Shown: in pieces, positions 17,220 through 26,303 of the stretch
Position numbering within the stretch: the first letter of the stretch is position 1
Layout of the letters: each line of letters begins with the position of its first letter
Assembly (NCBI GenBank): GCA_958296225.1
Contig: OY282456.1
Span: 62,001-126,000, forward strand
Reading direction: 5' to 3'
DNA: 64,000 nt
Source of the DNA: an uncultured Dehalococcoidia bacterium
GTDB taxonomy: Bacteria > Chloroflexota > Dehalococcoidia > Lucifugimonadales > UBA3495
Notes under the pieces: model-generated
Databases searched by the model: none
What the model was told of the DNA's origin: nothing
Seen by the model: the letters and a program-made list of their open reading frames with translations, nothing else
Made by a program: the position numbers and the translations under genes

Positions 17220-18295
17220 GGTAGCGTTCCGTTTTAGGTGGTTTAGTTGTAGGATGGCTGCAAATACCGGCTCCGGAGTCAGAGGGAGGGGCGCTGCCAT
17301 GGGACTGCTTTACGACTTGGAAACCCGGCTGGAGCAGCAGATACCCGTCCAGCTGCAACAGTCGTTGCAGCTGGCTTTGGATGATTACCAGCCCCTCTGC
17401 CCGGACTGCGGTTTAGCGATGCACCGGCATCATCGGTACGCCCGTACTATCACCACCCGCTACGGGGCAATTCGGTTGCAGATGCCCGTGTTCCGCTGCG
17501 GCCAGTGCGGCCGGATGGCCAGCGGCGCCGACCTGCTGGGCGAAGCAGAGCGTCATCAAAGGTACTCAAAAAAACCCGCGAACTAGCCATCAAACTGGCG
17601 GCGCAGGGGTTGAGCTACGCCCAGAGCGGCCAGTGGTTCGGGTTCGTTAAAAGCACCATGTGCCGCTGGCTGCGACGGGAGCCAATAGCGCAGCCGGAGT
17701 TGCGGGGGCGGGTGTTGGAGCTCGACGGATTGTGGACCAGAACGCGGGCCGGAGCTACGGAATTGAAGGTCATCCGAGATGAAAACGGCGTGGCTCTGGG
17801 GGCCTTTGGAGGTTGGGCAGGGGTGATTGACCAGGCCTGGCGGCAGGGAGCGGTTCAGCCGGCGCATCTGGTGAGCGACGGGGATGCGGCCATCGCCGCG
17901 GGCATCCGGATGGTCTATGGCCGGCAAGCGCCCCACCAGCTCTGCCATTTTCACCTGCTGCGGGAGTACCGGCGGAACATTGGGGAGACTGGTTGGCGGG
18001 AGGCGCGGCGACTGCTGGCGTCGTCCGGCCTGGCGGAGGCCCGGGGCTATGCGGCGCGGGTGGCCGCGTTGACCGGAGGCCAGGGGACGTACTGGTGTCG
18101 GAAAGCCCTGGAGAAAGGACTGCGCCATTTAGCCACCGGGCAAGCGCGATTCAAGACAACCTCCCCTTTGGAACGGCACAACCGGGAGTTGCGGCGGCGG
18201 GAAAAGATGGGCACCGTATGGACACCGCACAACCTGCTGGTATTGCTCCAAAACCGGGGCCTGCTCAACCAAACCACCTAAAACGGAACGCTACC
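17220..18295 (+). mobile_element. Complete insertion sequence, 1076 bp, 9-bp target duplication
   Basis: The ends are near-perfect inverted repeats of about 30 bp beginning GGTAGCGTTCCGTTTTAGGT. The element is flanked on both sides by CGCAATGGG (17211-17219 and 18296-18304), a 9-bp target duplication. It encodes one transposase in two overlapping frames joined at an A7 slippery run. The right repeat contains the transposase stop codon. Mutator-type DDE transposases (IS256/ISKra4-like families) make 8-9 bp duplications, which agrees. Undecayed ends suggest recent activity. Confidence 0.92.
17299..18281 (+). CDS. Transposase, Mutator/IS256-ISKra4-like, by -1 frameshift
   Basis: ORF A runs from ATG 17299 to a stop at 17586 and holds a zinc-binding N-terminus (CPDCGLAMHRHHRY...FRCGQC). 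ORF B is in the -1 frame and ends at 18281. The zero-frame codons at 17566-17574 are TCA AAA AAA, so the heptamer A-AAA-AAA (17568-17574) is a standard -1 slippage site just before ORF A's stop. The joined product is about 327 residues. ORF B carries LELDGLWTR (first D), LVSDGDAAI (second D), CHFHLLREYRRN and TTSPLERHNRELRRR (E) of the Mutator-type DDE fold. It inserts and excises the element and is the likely source of transposase for the related elements in this window. Confidence 0.85.
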
Positions 18296-18411
18296 CGCAA
18301 TGGGCCCCTGGAACGCGCCTTTCCCGCTCTGCCAGGTTATGCGCCCGCCGCCGCGCGAAAAACGGGCGCCGGGGCCGATACCGGGCTGGGCAGACGGACG
18401 GCGCAGCAGTG

Positions 18412-19467
18412 TCACCCGCCGTCCCCGTCCGCGAACCGGGGCATCACTTCCCGCGCGAACAGTTCCATTGATTTCAGCTGCTTGCCCTGTTCCAGCCCGC
18501 CGAAAGCGAAGTTGCAGCCGAAGTAGCGCACTCCGGCGTCGTGCAAAGCCTGTATCTTTGCGGCGCACTGGTCGGGCGTGCCGATGAACGCCCGGTGTTC
18601 CGCCAGGTACTCGTAGGTTGGCGGAAACTCGGTGCGCCGCTGGCGGTAATCCGCGATGCGTTGATAAACCTCGCTGCCCACCGCAAACTCCCGCCGCCAG
18701 GTGTTGATGTCCAGCGTCCAGTTCAGCGCGTCCCGCGCGTCCCGATGGGCCTGCTCCTCGGTTTCGGCCACGTAGAAGTAGCGGAAGAACGGCACGTCCG
18801 CCGCGGTAACGGCGTTGCCGGCCCGGTCGGACTGAGACAGAAAGCGTTGCAGCAAATCCAGAGCGTCGTCGGTATTCAGCACCACGCCAATAATCATCCG
18901 CCGCCCCGTTGACGCCACAAAGTCCAATGATTCTGCGCTGCGCGTCGCCGCTACGTACACCGGCGGATGCGGCTGCTGCAACGGCGTTGGCACCAGATTC
19001 AGGTGCCTGGCCGCATAGTATTCGCCGGCAAAGGTGCAGTCCGGGGTGGTCCAAAGCGCCTCCACCATCTCGATAGTTTCCCGGTAACGGGCCTGGCTTT
19101 CGCCGTGGTCCACCCCGAAATTCACGTACTCGGAGCCGGCGGCGCCCCGCCCGAATCCCACGTCCAGCCGCCCGTCGCTGAGCACGTCCAGCGTGGCCGT
19201 GTCCTCGGCCAGACGCACCGGGTGATGCAGCGGCGGGATGAGCACGGCCGTGCCCAGCCGGATGCGCGCGGTGCGGGCCGCAATGTTGCTGGCGATAATC
19301 AACGATGACGCCCCCAGTCCATAGCGCGTGAAGTGGTGCTCCGCCAGCCAGACGGCCTTGAAACCCAGTTCCTCGCCGGCCACGGCCTGCTCGGATAAAT
19401 CCGCCAGCAGCCCGCGCGGCGTATGTTCCTCAGGCCAGGGAATATGGGAAAACAGGGCGAAATCCAT
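18412..19467 (-). CDS. LLM-class flavin-dependent oxidoreductase
   Basis: 351 residues, luciferase-like TIM barrel. The opening MDFALFSHIPWPE, LGFKAVWLAEHHF and IRLGTAVLIPPLHHPVRLAED are diagnostic of FMN- or F420-linked monooxygenases of this class. VGFGRGAAGSEYVNFGVD is the flavin-phosphate loop region. It acts in the cytoplasm on an unknown substrate, often organosulfur compounds or hydrocarbons in relatives. It is isolated, with the IS on one side and the composite repeat element on the other. Confidence 0.88.
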   Translation of the reverse strand: MDFALFSHIPWPEEHTPRGLLADLSEQAVAGEELGFKAVWLAEHHFTRYGLGASSLIIASNIAARTARIRLGTAVLIPPLHHPVRLAEDTATLDVLSDGRLDVGFGRGAAGSEYVNFGVDHGESQARYRETIEMVEALWTTPDCTFAGEYYAARHLNLVPTPLQQPHPPVYVAATRSAESLDFVASTGRRMIIGVVLNTDDALDLLQRFLSQSDRAGNAVTAADVPFFRYFYVAETEEQAHRDARDALNWTLDINTWRREFAVGSEVYQRIADYRQRRTEFPPTYEYLAEHRAFIGTPDQCAAKIQALHDAGVRYFGCNFAFGGLEQGKQLKSMELFAREVMPRFADGDGG

Positions 19468-19520
19468 GCCAGGCTCCTCGGTGGTGTTGTCGGGTAGGGC
19501 GGCAGTGTACTACAAGTTGC

Positions 19521-19640
19521 GGTAGCGTTCCGTTTCGGGTGGTTTAACATTCGGAACGGCAGGGGCGACCATGGGGCGCCCCATGCCCGCCGCCAAAACG
19601 ATGGCATAGTGGCTCAAACCACCGAAAACGATACGCTGAC
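19521..19640. repeat. MITE-like element, left member of the composite
   Basis: 120 bp, GGTAGCGTTCCGTTTCGGGT at the left end and a decayed right end (CGATACGCTGAC). It shares the AACATTCGGAACGGCAGGGG core and the CATGCCCGCCGCCAAAACGA segment with the copy at 20209. The decayed inner end would explain why the outer ends were used in transposition. Confidence 0.75.
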
Positions 19641-20208
19641 TCAGAGGCGCGCGTACCCCGCCTGGTCATAATGACGGGGGCAACCGTGTAAGTCCTCTGG
19701 CAATGGCGGTTCCTCCTGAGGTTTGGGGTTCGGGGATTGGGGTTTGGGGGTGTCAGGCGATTTACGGTTTCGGGCGGCGTCGGGGCACGGCCAACACCAT
19801 TTTTATGCAGAGCATTTGTACACCATTTTTCCGTGTCCCCAGGCTGGCCGGCTAAGAGACCGGCCGGGCCCGGCACGGGGCGCTGGCACTAACGCTGGCC
19901 CCGGACGGCCCGCCCCGTTGAAGCAATAAGCGGGTCATGCCGTCGCAAGGGCATTCTGCGAGATAACCGACAGGCCGTTACCGGCCCGAAACCGTATTCG
20001 CCGTATTCGGATTTTGATTTGGCGATGCCGCTGGCCTGGCGGCGGGTTCGGCGCGGTTCGCGGGGCCGCGCCGAGTTGCCTGACATGGCTATGATAGAAC
20101 ATAGGTGCGCGCAGCGCAAGGGGCCGGCGTCATACGAAATTTTTACATTGCCAGAGCGGGAGCGCTACCCCTCACCCAACCCTCTCCCGCAAGGGGAGAG
20201 GGCTTTAA

Positions 20209-20330
20209 GGTAGCGTTGCAAGTCAGGTGGTTCAACATTCGGAACGGCAGGGGCGACTCATGGGCCGCCCCTATGCCCGCCGCCAAAACGATGGTATAGC
20301 ATCTCAAACCACCGGAAACGAAACGCTACC
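20209..20330. repeat. MITE-like element, right member of the composite
   Basis: 122 bp, with left end GGTAGCGTTGCAAGTCAGGT and right end closing in AAACGCTACC. Same orientation and same core as the copy at 19521, about 85% alike by eye. Lies 135 bases before the RND pump gene and could affect its promoter. Confidence 0.75.
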
Positions 20331-20465
20331 ACAAGTTGCGCCGGCCCCGGTTGCCGGCCGTTTTAATCTGGTATTATTGATAATACGCCGTTGCATCCCT
20401 ACCTGCCGTCAGTTGCGACGCGGGGGGAGCAGCGGTTTTCGTTCCGCAAACGCGCCGGGGGAAAC

Positions 20466-23400
20466 GTGACCTTTCTGGCCGAACTGGCTTTGAGCCGCAA
20501 GCCGGTGACCGTGATGGTAATGATTCTGCTGCTGGCGGCCGGCGTGTTTTCGTACAACCGGCTGCAGCAGGAGCTGTTCCCCGACATTACCTTTGGCACC
20601 ATCATCGTGGGCGCGAGCTACGACCAAAGCGACCCCACCACCGCGGCCACCGAAATCACCGATGAGCTGGAGGGCGCCGTTCTGGGCCGGTCCAGCCTGG
20701 AGCGGGTTACTTCGGTAACTACCGCCAACCTGTCGCTGGTCACCGCCAACTTCGTCACCGGGTCGGACATTGATGATGCCGAGGACGAAATCCGCAACAG
20801 CGTCAGCGGGGTCAACCTGCCCGACTACGCCAACGACCCTTTTGTGGTCCGCATCACCTCCGATATTTTTCCCGTGATGCGGTTCAGCGTTACCGGAGAG
20901 CGGGACATCCCCTCCCTGCGCCGGGTCATCGACTCCCAGATTGTGCCGCGCCTGGAAGCCGTGGAGGGCGTTTATGACGCGCAGGTGCAGGGCGGCATTA
21001 CCGAGCGCGTTTCCGTAATCGTTGACCCCGACCGTGTGGACGATTACGACCTGAGCATCCAGAACGTCATCAGCGCCGTCACCGGCAACGCCATTGACCT
21101 CAACGCCGGCACGCTGAGCCAGGGCGACCGGTCGCTGGCGCTGCGCACCTATCACGGCTATACCAACCTGGACGCCATCGCCAGCGTCCCCGTCACGTAC
21201 CGCCGCGCCGCGTCCGGCGCGCCGGGAGCCGGCGGCGCGGTCACGCCCGTCCTGCTGTCGGAAGTGGCCCAGGTAGTCATTGACACCCCGCAGGCGGCTA
21301 CGGTGTCGCGCACCAACGGCAGCCCGTCCATATCGCTGTCCATCCTGCGGATGCCCGACTCCAACACCATTGCCGTCACCAACGGCGTCCTCGCTGAAGT
21401 CGCCGCGCTGGACTTGCCCCCCGATGTCAGCCTGGAACTGCTGCAAAACGACGGCCCACAGCTGCGGGAGCAGCTGTCCAACGTCGTCAGCCAGGGGGCG
21501 CAGGGGTTCGGCATCGCCGTGCTGGCCATATTCCTCTTTCTGCTGCAAATCCGGCCCTCGGCCTGGCGCGGCATCACCAACACCCTGCGTCCCACGCTCA
21601 TCATCGCCATCTCAATTCCGCTCAGCGTGATGATTACCATTGGGGTGATGGCGGTGTTCAGCTGGACGATTAACTTTATGAGCCTGGCGGGGCTGGCCAT
21701 CGCCGTGGGGCGCATCGTGGACGACAGCATCGTGGTGCTGGAAAACACCTATCGCCACGTGCAGGCCGGCGAACCGCGCGAGACGGTGGCAATAAGGGGC
21801 GTGCGGGAAGTCGGCCCGGCCATCGTGGCCTCTACGCTGACTACCGTTGCGGTGTTCCTGCCGCTGGCGTTCATACCGGGCGCGGTGGGGCAGTTTTTCC
21901 TGCCCTTCGCGCAGACGGTGTGCGTTTCGCTGGTGGCGTCCACGCTGGTGGCGCTCACTGCCGTGCCCGTGCTGGCGTCGCTGCTGCTGCGCCGCAACGA
22001 TATGGCCACCGAGGACGAAGAGGCCGCCGCCGGCGACACCTGGCTGCAGCGCATTTACACTCCGCCGCTGGTGTGGGCGCTGCGCCATCGTCTGATTACG
22101 CTGGGCGTCTGCATCGTGGTAGTCGGGGCCAGCCTGTCGCTGATTGCCGTGCTGCCGATTACCCTGTTCTCGGCGGGACAGCCCGAATCGGCGCGGATTG
22201 ACCTGACGATGGCGGAAGGCGCCAGCGCCAGCGCAATGCACCGGGAAGTGCGCGCAGTGGAGGCGAAACTGGATTCCTATGTCCAAGAGGGCCACATCGG
22301 GGCCTACCAGGTCACTCTGGGCTCGGCCAGCACCGACTTTGGCCCCGGCGCCTCCGACAGCGGTTTTGACGTCGCCGGCTTCTTTATTCCCTTTACCGAC
22401 GACACGCCGGCCGGTTTCGTATCCCGGCTGCGCACGGAACTGCCCGACAAGGAGCACGTGGACATCCAGGTGTCCGCTGACCAGGGCGGGCCGCCCCAGG
22501 GCGGGCTGGAGGCCACCATCACCGGCGCCAACTTCAGCAATGTCCAGGCCGCCGCCCTCACCCTGCTGGAGCGCATCGAGCCCGTGGACGGCGTGGTCAA
22601 CGTCAAAACCAACATCAGCGACACTACCGAAGAGCTGACCTTTGCCGTGGACCTGCCCGAGGCCGGCCGCTACGGTCTTACTTCCCGGGCCATCGCCGGC
22701 CAGTTCCGCGCCTGGGTTTACGGCAGCGACGTGGTCGACGTGAACCTGGAGGGCGAAACTTACGACCTGGTCGTCCGGGGCCGGGATGACCGGGTGGACG
22801 AGATTGCCGAACTGCAGCAGCTGCCCATCGGCGGGCAGCTGGGGAACGCTGCCCTGGGCGCCGTCAGCGAAGTCAAAAATACGCTGGGGCCGTCGGTAGT
22901 TACCCACTACGACGGCGACCGCTCGGTGACCATTACCGGAACCTTTGAGGGGCGGGACACGCAGGCCATCAGCAGCCGGGTCAGCCGCATCATCGCCGCC
23001 ACCGAACTGCCGCCGGGCGTGAACGTGCGCCAGGGCGGTTTTGCCAGCGACATCCAGCGACAGTTCCAGAACGTCTATCTGGCCATGGCCATCGGCGTGT
23101 CCCTGGTGTATCTGGTGATGGTGGCCTCTATGGGTTCCCTGCGCGACCCGTTCATCGTGGTATTGAGTATGCCCCTGGCCATTGTGGGCGCGCTGGTGGC
23201 GCTGGCGATAACCGGCCGGGCCTTGAGCCTGCCGGCGATGATGGGCTTCCTGTTCCTCATCGGCATCGTGGTCACCAACGCCATCGTCCTGATTACCTTC
23301 GTCAACCAGCTGCGGGGGGGCTACGGATACGGCGCGCTGGAAGCCATTATTGAGGCCGGCCGCACCCGCCTGCGCCCCATCCTGATGACGGCCTTCACCA

Positions 23401-23627
23401 CCATCCTGGCCATCTTTCCGCTGGCGTTCAGCGACGCCAGCGGGCTGGTGGGCGCGGAGCTGGCTACCGTAGTCATCGGCGGCCTCATCAGCTCCACTTT
23501 CCTCACCCTGGTCGCCGTGCCGGTTACTTATATGCTGTTCCACGAAACCATCCCCAACCTGGCGGCCCGCATTGTCCGGCTGGTTGCCCGCCGGCCGGCG
23601 CCCAACCCCAACCCGGCGGCAGACTGA
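20466..23627 (+). CDS. RND efflux pump permease (AcrB/SwrC-like)
   Basis: About 1053 residues from GTG at 20466, the length of a full AcrB-type pump. The N-terminus (ELALSRKPVTVMVMILLLAAG) is the first membrane helix. The proton-relay aspartates are in GRIVDDSIVVLENTYRH (fourth helix), and LPPGVNVRQGG and GVSLVYLVMVASMGSLRDPF mark the second half. It exports amphiphiles from the membrane or outer face using the proton gradient. The next gene encodes its adaptor. No outer-membrane channel gene is nearby, as in monoderm SwrC-type pumps. Weak ribosome site; an earlier in-frame start at 20391 is possible but has none. Confidence 0.92.
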   Translation: MTFLAELALSRKPVTVMVMILLLAAGVFSYNRLQQELFPDITFGTIIVGASYDQSDPTTAATEITDELEGAVLGRSSLERVTSVTTANLSLVTANFVTGSDIDDAEDEIRNSVSGVNLPDYANDPFVVRITSDIFPVMRFSVTGERDIPSLRRVIDSQIVPRLEAVEGVYDAQVQGGITERVSVIVDPDRVDDYDLSIQNVISAVTGNAIDLNAGTLSQGDRSLALRTYHGYTNLDAIASVPVTYRRAASGAPGAGGAVTPVLLSEVAQVVIDTPQAATVSRTNGSPSISLSILRMPDSNTIAVTNGVLAEVAALDLPPDVSLELLQNDGPQLREQLSNVVSQGAQGFGIAVLAIFLFLLQIRPSAWRGITNTLRPTLIIAISIPLSVMITIGVMAVFSWTINFMSLAGLAIAVGRIVDDSIVVLENTYRHVQAGEPRETVAIRGVREVGPAIVASTLTTVAVFLPLAFIPGAVGQFFLPFAQTVCVSLVASTLVALTAVPVLASLLLRRNDMATEDEEAAAGDTWLQRIYTPPLVWALRHRLITLGVCIVVVGASLSLIAVLPITLFSAGQPESARIDLTMAEGASASAMHREVRAVEAKLDSYVQEGHIGAYQVTLGSASTDFGPGASDSGFDVAGFFIPFTDDTPAGFVSRLRTELPDKEHVDIQVSADQGGPPQGGLEATITGANFSNVQAAALTLLERIEPVDGVVNVKTNISDTTEELTFAVDLPEAGRYGLTSRAIAGQFRAWVYGSDVVDVNLEGETYDLVVRGRDDRVDEIAELQQLPIGGQLGNAALGAVSEVKNTLGPSVVTHYDGDRSVTITGTFEGRDTQAISSRVSRIIAATELPPGVNVRQGGFASDIQRQFQNVYLAMAIGVSLVYLVMVASMGSLRDPFIVVLSMPLAIVGALVALAITGRALSLPAMMGFLFLIGIVVTNAIVLITFVNQLRGGYGYGALEAIIEAGRTRLRPILMTAFTTILAIFPLAFSDASGLVGAELATVVIGGLISSTFLTLVAVPVTYMLFHETIPNLAARIVRLVARRPAPNPNPAAD

Positions 23628-23679
23628 CCTACCTAATCTCCCGTCAACCACCGTGGCCACAACTCAACGAGGCTGACCA

Positions 23680-25587
23680 TTGAACCCCGCTCTGCTTTAC
23701 CCGTTCCCTGGATTCATCCGCCGCCGTTCGGCTCCGGCCCGGCTCCTGACGTTATGGCTGGCGATAACCGTAACGGCCCTGGTCATCGCCGGCTGTGGCA
23801 GCCCGTCCGACGCCGCCAATACCAACGGCGACGCGACTCCGGCTCCCGACGCCAACCCGGTCGCCGCCGCCGATTTCCGCATCCGCAGTGAGCTCGTGTT
23901 CTCTACCCGCGCCAGCCTGTCCTTCCCGGTGCCGGGTGAAGTCGGCGTCGTCAACGTCGCCCTCGGCGACACGGTAACGGCCGGAGACGTACTCGCCACC
24001 CTGGATACCGAATCCCTCGCCACGATGGAACGCGCCGCCGCCCAGGCCGCTTACGATTTGGACACGGCCCGGGACCGGCTGGACGCTGCCCTGGGCCTCC
24101 GGTCGGAAGACCCGCTGGTGCGCGCCCGCGCCGAAAGCGCCCTCGCCCAGGCCGAAAGCGCCCTCGCCCAGGGCAAAGTCAATCTGGACAATGCCCAGGA
24201 GCGCCTTGACGACTTTCAACTGCAGTACAGCGTTAACCTGGGCAACGCCCGCAAGTCCGTCGCCGACGCTGAGGCGGGTCTTGACCAGGCGGAAGAAGCC
24301 CTGTCGGATTTCGCCGCGGGCCACAGCGAACGCTTCGCCCAGGCCCTGGCAACCAGAGAACAGGCCGTAGTCGCTCTGGACGCGGCCGAGGACGCTTTGG
24401 ACGATTTCCTCCCCGATTACAACGAAAGCCTCAGCAAACTCAACAACGACATCTCCACAACCGAACAGAACCTCGACCAGGCCCGCGACGCCCTCCGCGA
24501 CCTGGACATCAACCACGCCGCCAAACTGACCACCGCCCGGCAAATGCTCGCCCAAGCGGAAACCGACCGGGACGCCGCGGAAGATACCTTCTCAGCTTTT
24601 CAACTGCGCGCCATTGAGAACGGTTTTCGCGACCTGAGCGATGGGCAAAACTTCGACGTAGTCCAGTTCAACGCGCTGCAGTCCGCCGCCGACACCGCCC
24701 GGCAGACGGTCAAGACCTGGGAGGATGAAGTGGCCGAACTTGAAGCCGGCCCCAAGGAGTTTGACCGCGCCGCCGCCGCCAACCGCGTCCGGGTTCTGGA
24801 AGACCAACTGGCCCGCCTCCGGCGCACTCTCAAAAAAGACGAGAGCGAGGGCCCCGACCAGAACCGCCTGGCGGTGCTCCAGGCCAACGTAACCGCCGCC
24901 AGGGAACGCCTGAGCCGGGCCGACCGCGACCTTGCCGAAGCCGAACAGGGGGTTGACCGGCTCGAACTGGCCCGCCTCCGGGCCGTAGTGGGCAGTGGCC
25001 GCCTCGCTCTGGACTCCGCCCGCAATCAGCTCGCCCGGCTGGAAGCTGGCCCCGACCAGGCCGAACTGGCCGCGCGGCAGCAGGCCGTCCGCACGGCCGC
25101 CAAGTCCATTGCCACCGCCCGCGAAGCCCGCGATGACCTGGCCGCCGGCCCCGATGAGGCCGCCGTCGCCCTGGCCCGCTCCGAAATTGACCGCGCCTCC
25201 GTAACCTACGACAGCGCACAGACCGACCTGGAAAAGGCCATCCTGCGCGCGCCTTTCAACGGCGTCGTTCGTCTGCTGACCATCAGCCCCGGCGACGTTG
25301 TCACCGTGGACGCCCGCGTGATGCAGATAGTTGACCCCACCGACGTAACCGTGCTCGGCCTGGTGGAAACCAACTATATCGACCGCATCGGCGTCGGCAC
25401 TCCGGCCACCGTAACCATCGGGGCGCTGCCGGAAACCGTATTCAACGCCGCCGTCCGCGAGGCCGGCGCCGACGCCCGCACCGAGCGCGGCATCATCAGC
25501 TACCCCGTCGTCTTTGATGTAACCGTCCCGCCCGGCGTGAGCATCCCTCCCAACCCCGGCCTGATTACCACCACCGTCGTTCCCTGA
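23680..25587 (+). CDS. RND adaptor (membrane-fusion) lipoprotein with long coiled coil
   Basis: 635 residues, TTG start at 23680. A signal peptide ends in lipobox VIAGC (about residue 44), so it is lipid-anchored. A split biotinyl-lipoyl-like domain surrounds a very long coiled-coil hairpin. The first half is SFPVPGEVGVVNVALGDTVT and the second is LRAPFNGVVRLLTISPGDVV. The helical hairpin between them (about residues 120-500) is rich in Ala, Gln, Asp and Arg heptads and is unusually long for an RND adaptor. A beta-barrel follows (VLGLVETNYIDRIGVGTPAT). It links the pump at 20466 to the envelope. Confidence 0.88.
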   Translation: MNPALLYPFPGFIRRRSAPARLLTLWLAITVTALVIAGCGSPSDAANTNGDATPAPDANPVAAADFRIRSELVFSTRASLSFPVPGEVGVVNVALGDTVTAGDVLATLDTESLATMERAAAQAAYDLDTARDRLDAALGLRSEDPLVRARAESALAQAESALAQGKVNLDNAQERLDDFQLQYSVNLGNARKSVADAEAGLDQAEEALSDFAAGHSERFAQALATREQAVVALDAAEDALDDFLPDYNESLSKLNNDISTTEQNLDQARDALRDLDINHAAKLTTARQMLAQAETDRDAAEDTFSAFQLRAIENGFRDLSDGQNFDVVQFNALQSAADTARQTVKTWEDEVAELEAGPKEFDRAAAANRVRVLEDQLARLRRTLKKDESEGPDQNRLAVLQANVTAARERLSRADRDLAEAEQGVDRLELARLRAVVGSGRLALDSARNQLARLEAGPDQAELAARQQAVRTAAKSIATAREARDDLAAGPDEAAVALARSEIDRASVTYDSAQTDLEKAILRAPFNGVVRLLTISPGDVVTVDARVMQIVDPTDVTVLGLVETNYIDRIGVGTPATVTIGALPETVFNAAVREAGADARTERGIISYPVVFDVTVPPGVSIPPNPGLITTTVVP

Positions 25588-25699
25588 AACACTGCCCATC
25601 ACCGGCGGCGAAAAACGCAAGGGAGTTGCGAGAGGCATAGCCATCCATCGCCCGGGCCATCCCGCAAAGCCAAAGGCCCTGCCGTCATCGCCTTTCAAC

Positions 25700-25729
25700 T
25701 TGACATAGGGCCGGAATCCCGAATATTCT
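25700..25729 (+). promoter_or_regulatory. Likely promoter of the DUF35-thiolase unit
   Basis: TTGACA (25700-25705), 18-base spacer, TATTCT (25724-25729), about 80 bases before the ATG at 25808. The 220-base spacer after the adaptor gene holds nothing else I can recognise. Confidence 0.5.
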
Positions 25730-25807
25730 TGGCGCTGTCAAAATCCTTTATCATCAATTGCGTCCCCGGCGCTGACAGTTGGGGGCTGCCGGCATCAAAG
25801 GAGAAAC

Positions 25808-26218
25808 ATGGTAAAGCAGGGTGTAGCGCCCGATGACCTGACCCGGCCCTTCTGGGAAGCCGCCAACGACGAGCGGCTGGTCGTGCAGAATTGCGGTTCC
25901 TGTGACCGACTGCATTTCCCGCCCCGACCGGCCTGCGACCAGTGCGGTTCGGGCGACAATCTCGAATGGAAGGAAATGAGCGGGCGCGGCAAGATCTATA
26001 ACTACGGAGTGGTGTACGACTGCCCCATCGCTTCCCTCAAGGATGACTTGCCCTTCAACCTTGCGGCCATTATGTTGGATGAAGACCCCGGTATCCTGAT
26101 GTACTCGCACCTCCCCGGCACCCCGCCGGACGAGGTTCCCGTTGGCGCCAGCGTGCAGGTGATATTCGAAGCCACCGCCAACGGCCAGAAAGTCCCCGAA
26201 TGGCAGGTAGTGGGCTAG
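25808..26218 (+). CDS. Zn-ribbon OB-fold protein (DUF35)
   Basis: 136 residues, start ATG after AAAGGAG. The N-terminal rubredoxin-like ribbon has CGSCDRLHFPPRPACDQCGS (four Cys, about residues 33-52). The OB-fold follows with GKIYNYGVVYD and the family's PFNLAAIML. DUF35 proteins bind acyl-CoA and work as small subunits of thiolase-like enzymes, for example ChsH2/Ltp2 aldolases and lipid-transfer proteins. The next gene encodes exactly such a partner, so the two probably form one complex. Confidence 0.9.
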   Translation: MVKQGVAPDDLTRPFWEAANDERLVVQNCGSCDRLHFPPRPACDQCGSGDNLEWKEMSGRGKIYNYGVVYDCPIASLKDDLPFNLAAIMLDEDPGILMYSHLPGTPPDEVPVGASVQVIFEATANGQKVPEWQVVG

Positions 26219-26249
26219 CGCCGTCCATCCCTGCTTGCCCCCGCCCGTC

Positions 26250-26269
26250 ATTCCCGCTGGCGCGGGAAT
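26250..26269. repeat. Short hairpin, dispersed repeat type
   Basis: ATTCCCGC-TGGC-GCGGGAAT, followed by CCAG. This CATTCCCGC...GGGAATCCAG hairpin is common in many bacterial intergenic spaces. It stands between the DUF35 and thiolase genes, and related halves occur near 3990, 28120 and 35890. Confidence 0.5.
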
Positions 26270-26303
26270 CCAGCGTTATCGAGTTCACAAAAAGGAGTCC
26301 GCC

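Larger units (their letters stand above)
17076..18362 (-). pseudogene. Possible NHL-repeat remnant split by the IS
   Basis: If the IS (17220-18295) and one copy of its 9-bp target duplication are removed, the minus strand reads GAFQGPIAVAVDDEGRVCVP across the junction. This looks like one blade of an NHL/six-bladed propeller (pattern G-F-x-P-x-x-VAVD-x-x-G-x-V-x-V-x-D). Only one blade is left. The upstream part runs into the LLM gene at 18412, so the host gene was already a fragment. A frameshift may follow, because another frame ends PVFYKQSAWFAGDTL. Weak evidence. Confidence 0.25.
19521..20330. mobile_element. 810-bp composite non-autonomous element with 9-bp target duplication
   Basis: Two related short elements (19521-19640 and 20209-20330) bound this segment. 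Each has GGTAGCGTT-type ends and shares the interior AACATTCGGAACGGCAGGGG. The outermost ends are flanked by the same 9 bases, ACAAGTTGC, at 19512-19520 and 20331-20339. The whole segment therefore moved as one unit, with the same duplication length as the IS at 17220. The 568 bases between hold no gene. They contain short repeats also seen near 31.9 and 44.8 kb (CTCTCCC-type block at 20170-20208, GGCTATGATAG at 20088). Confidence 0.85.

Noticed and set aside
21612..23660. 682-codon frame opposite the RND pump
   Set aside because: Shadow frame rich in His, Gly and Arg, with no family match; the pump is unambiguous.
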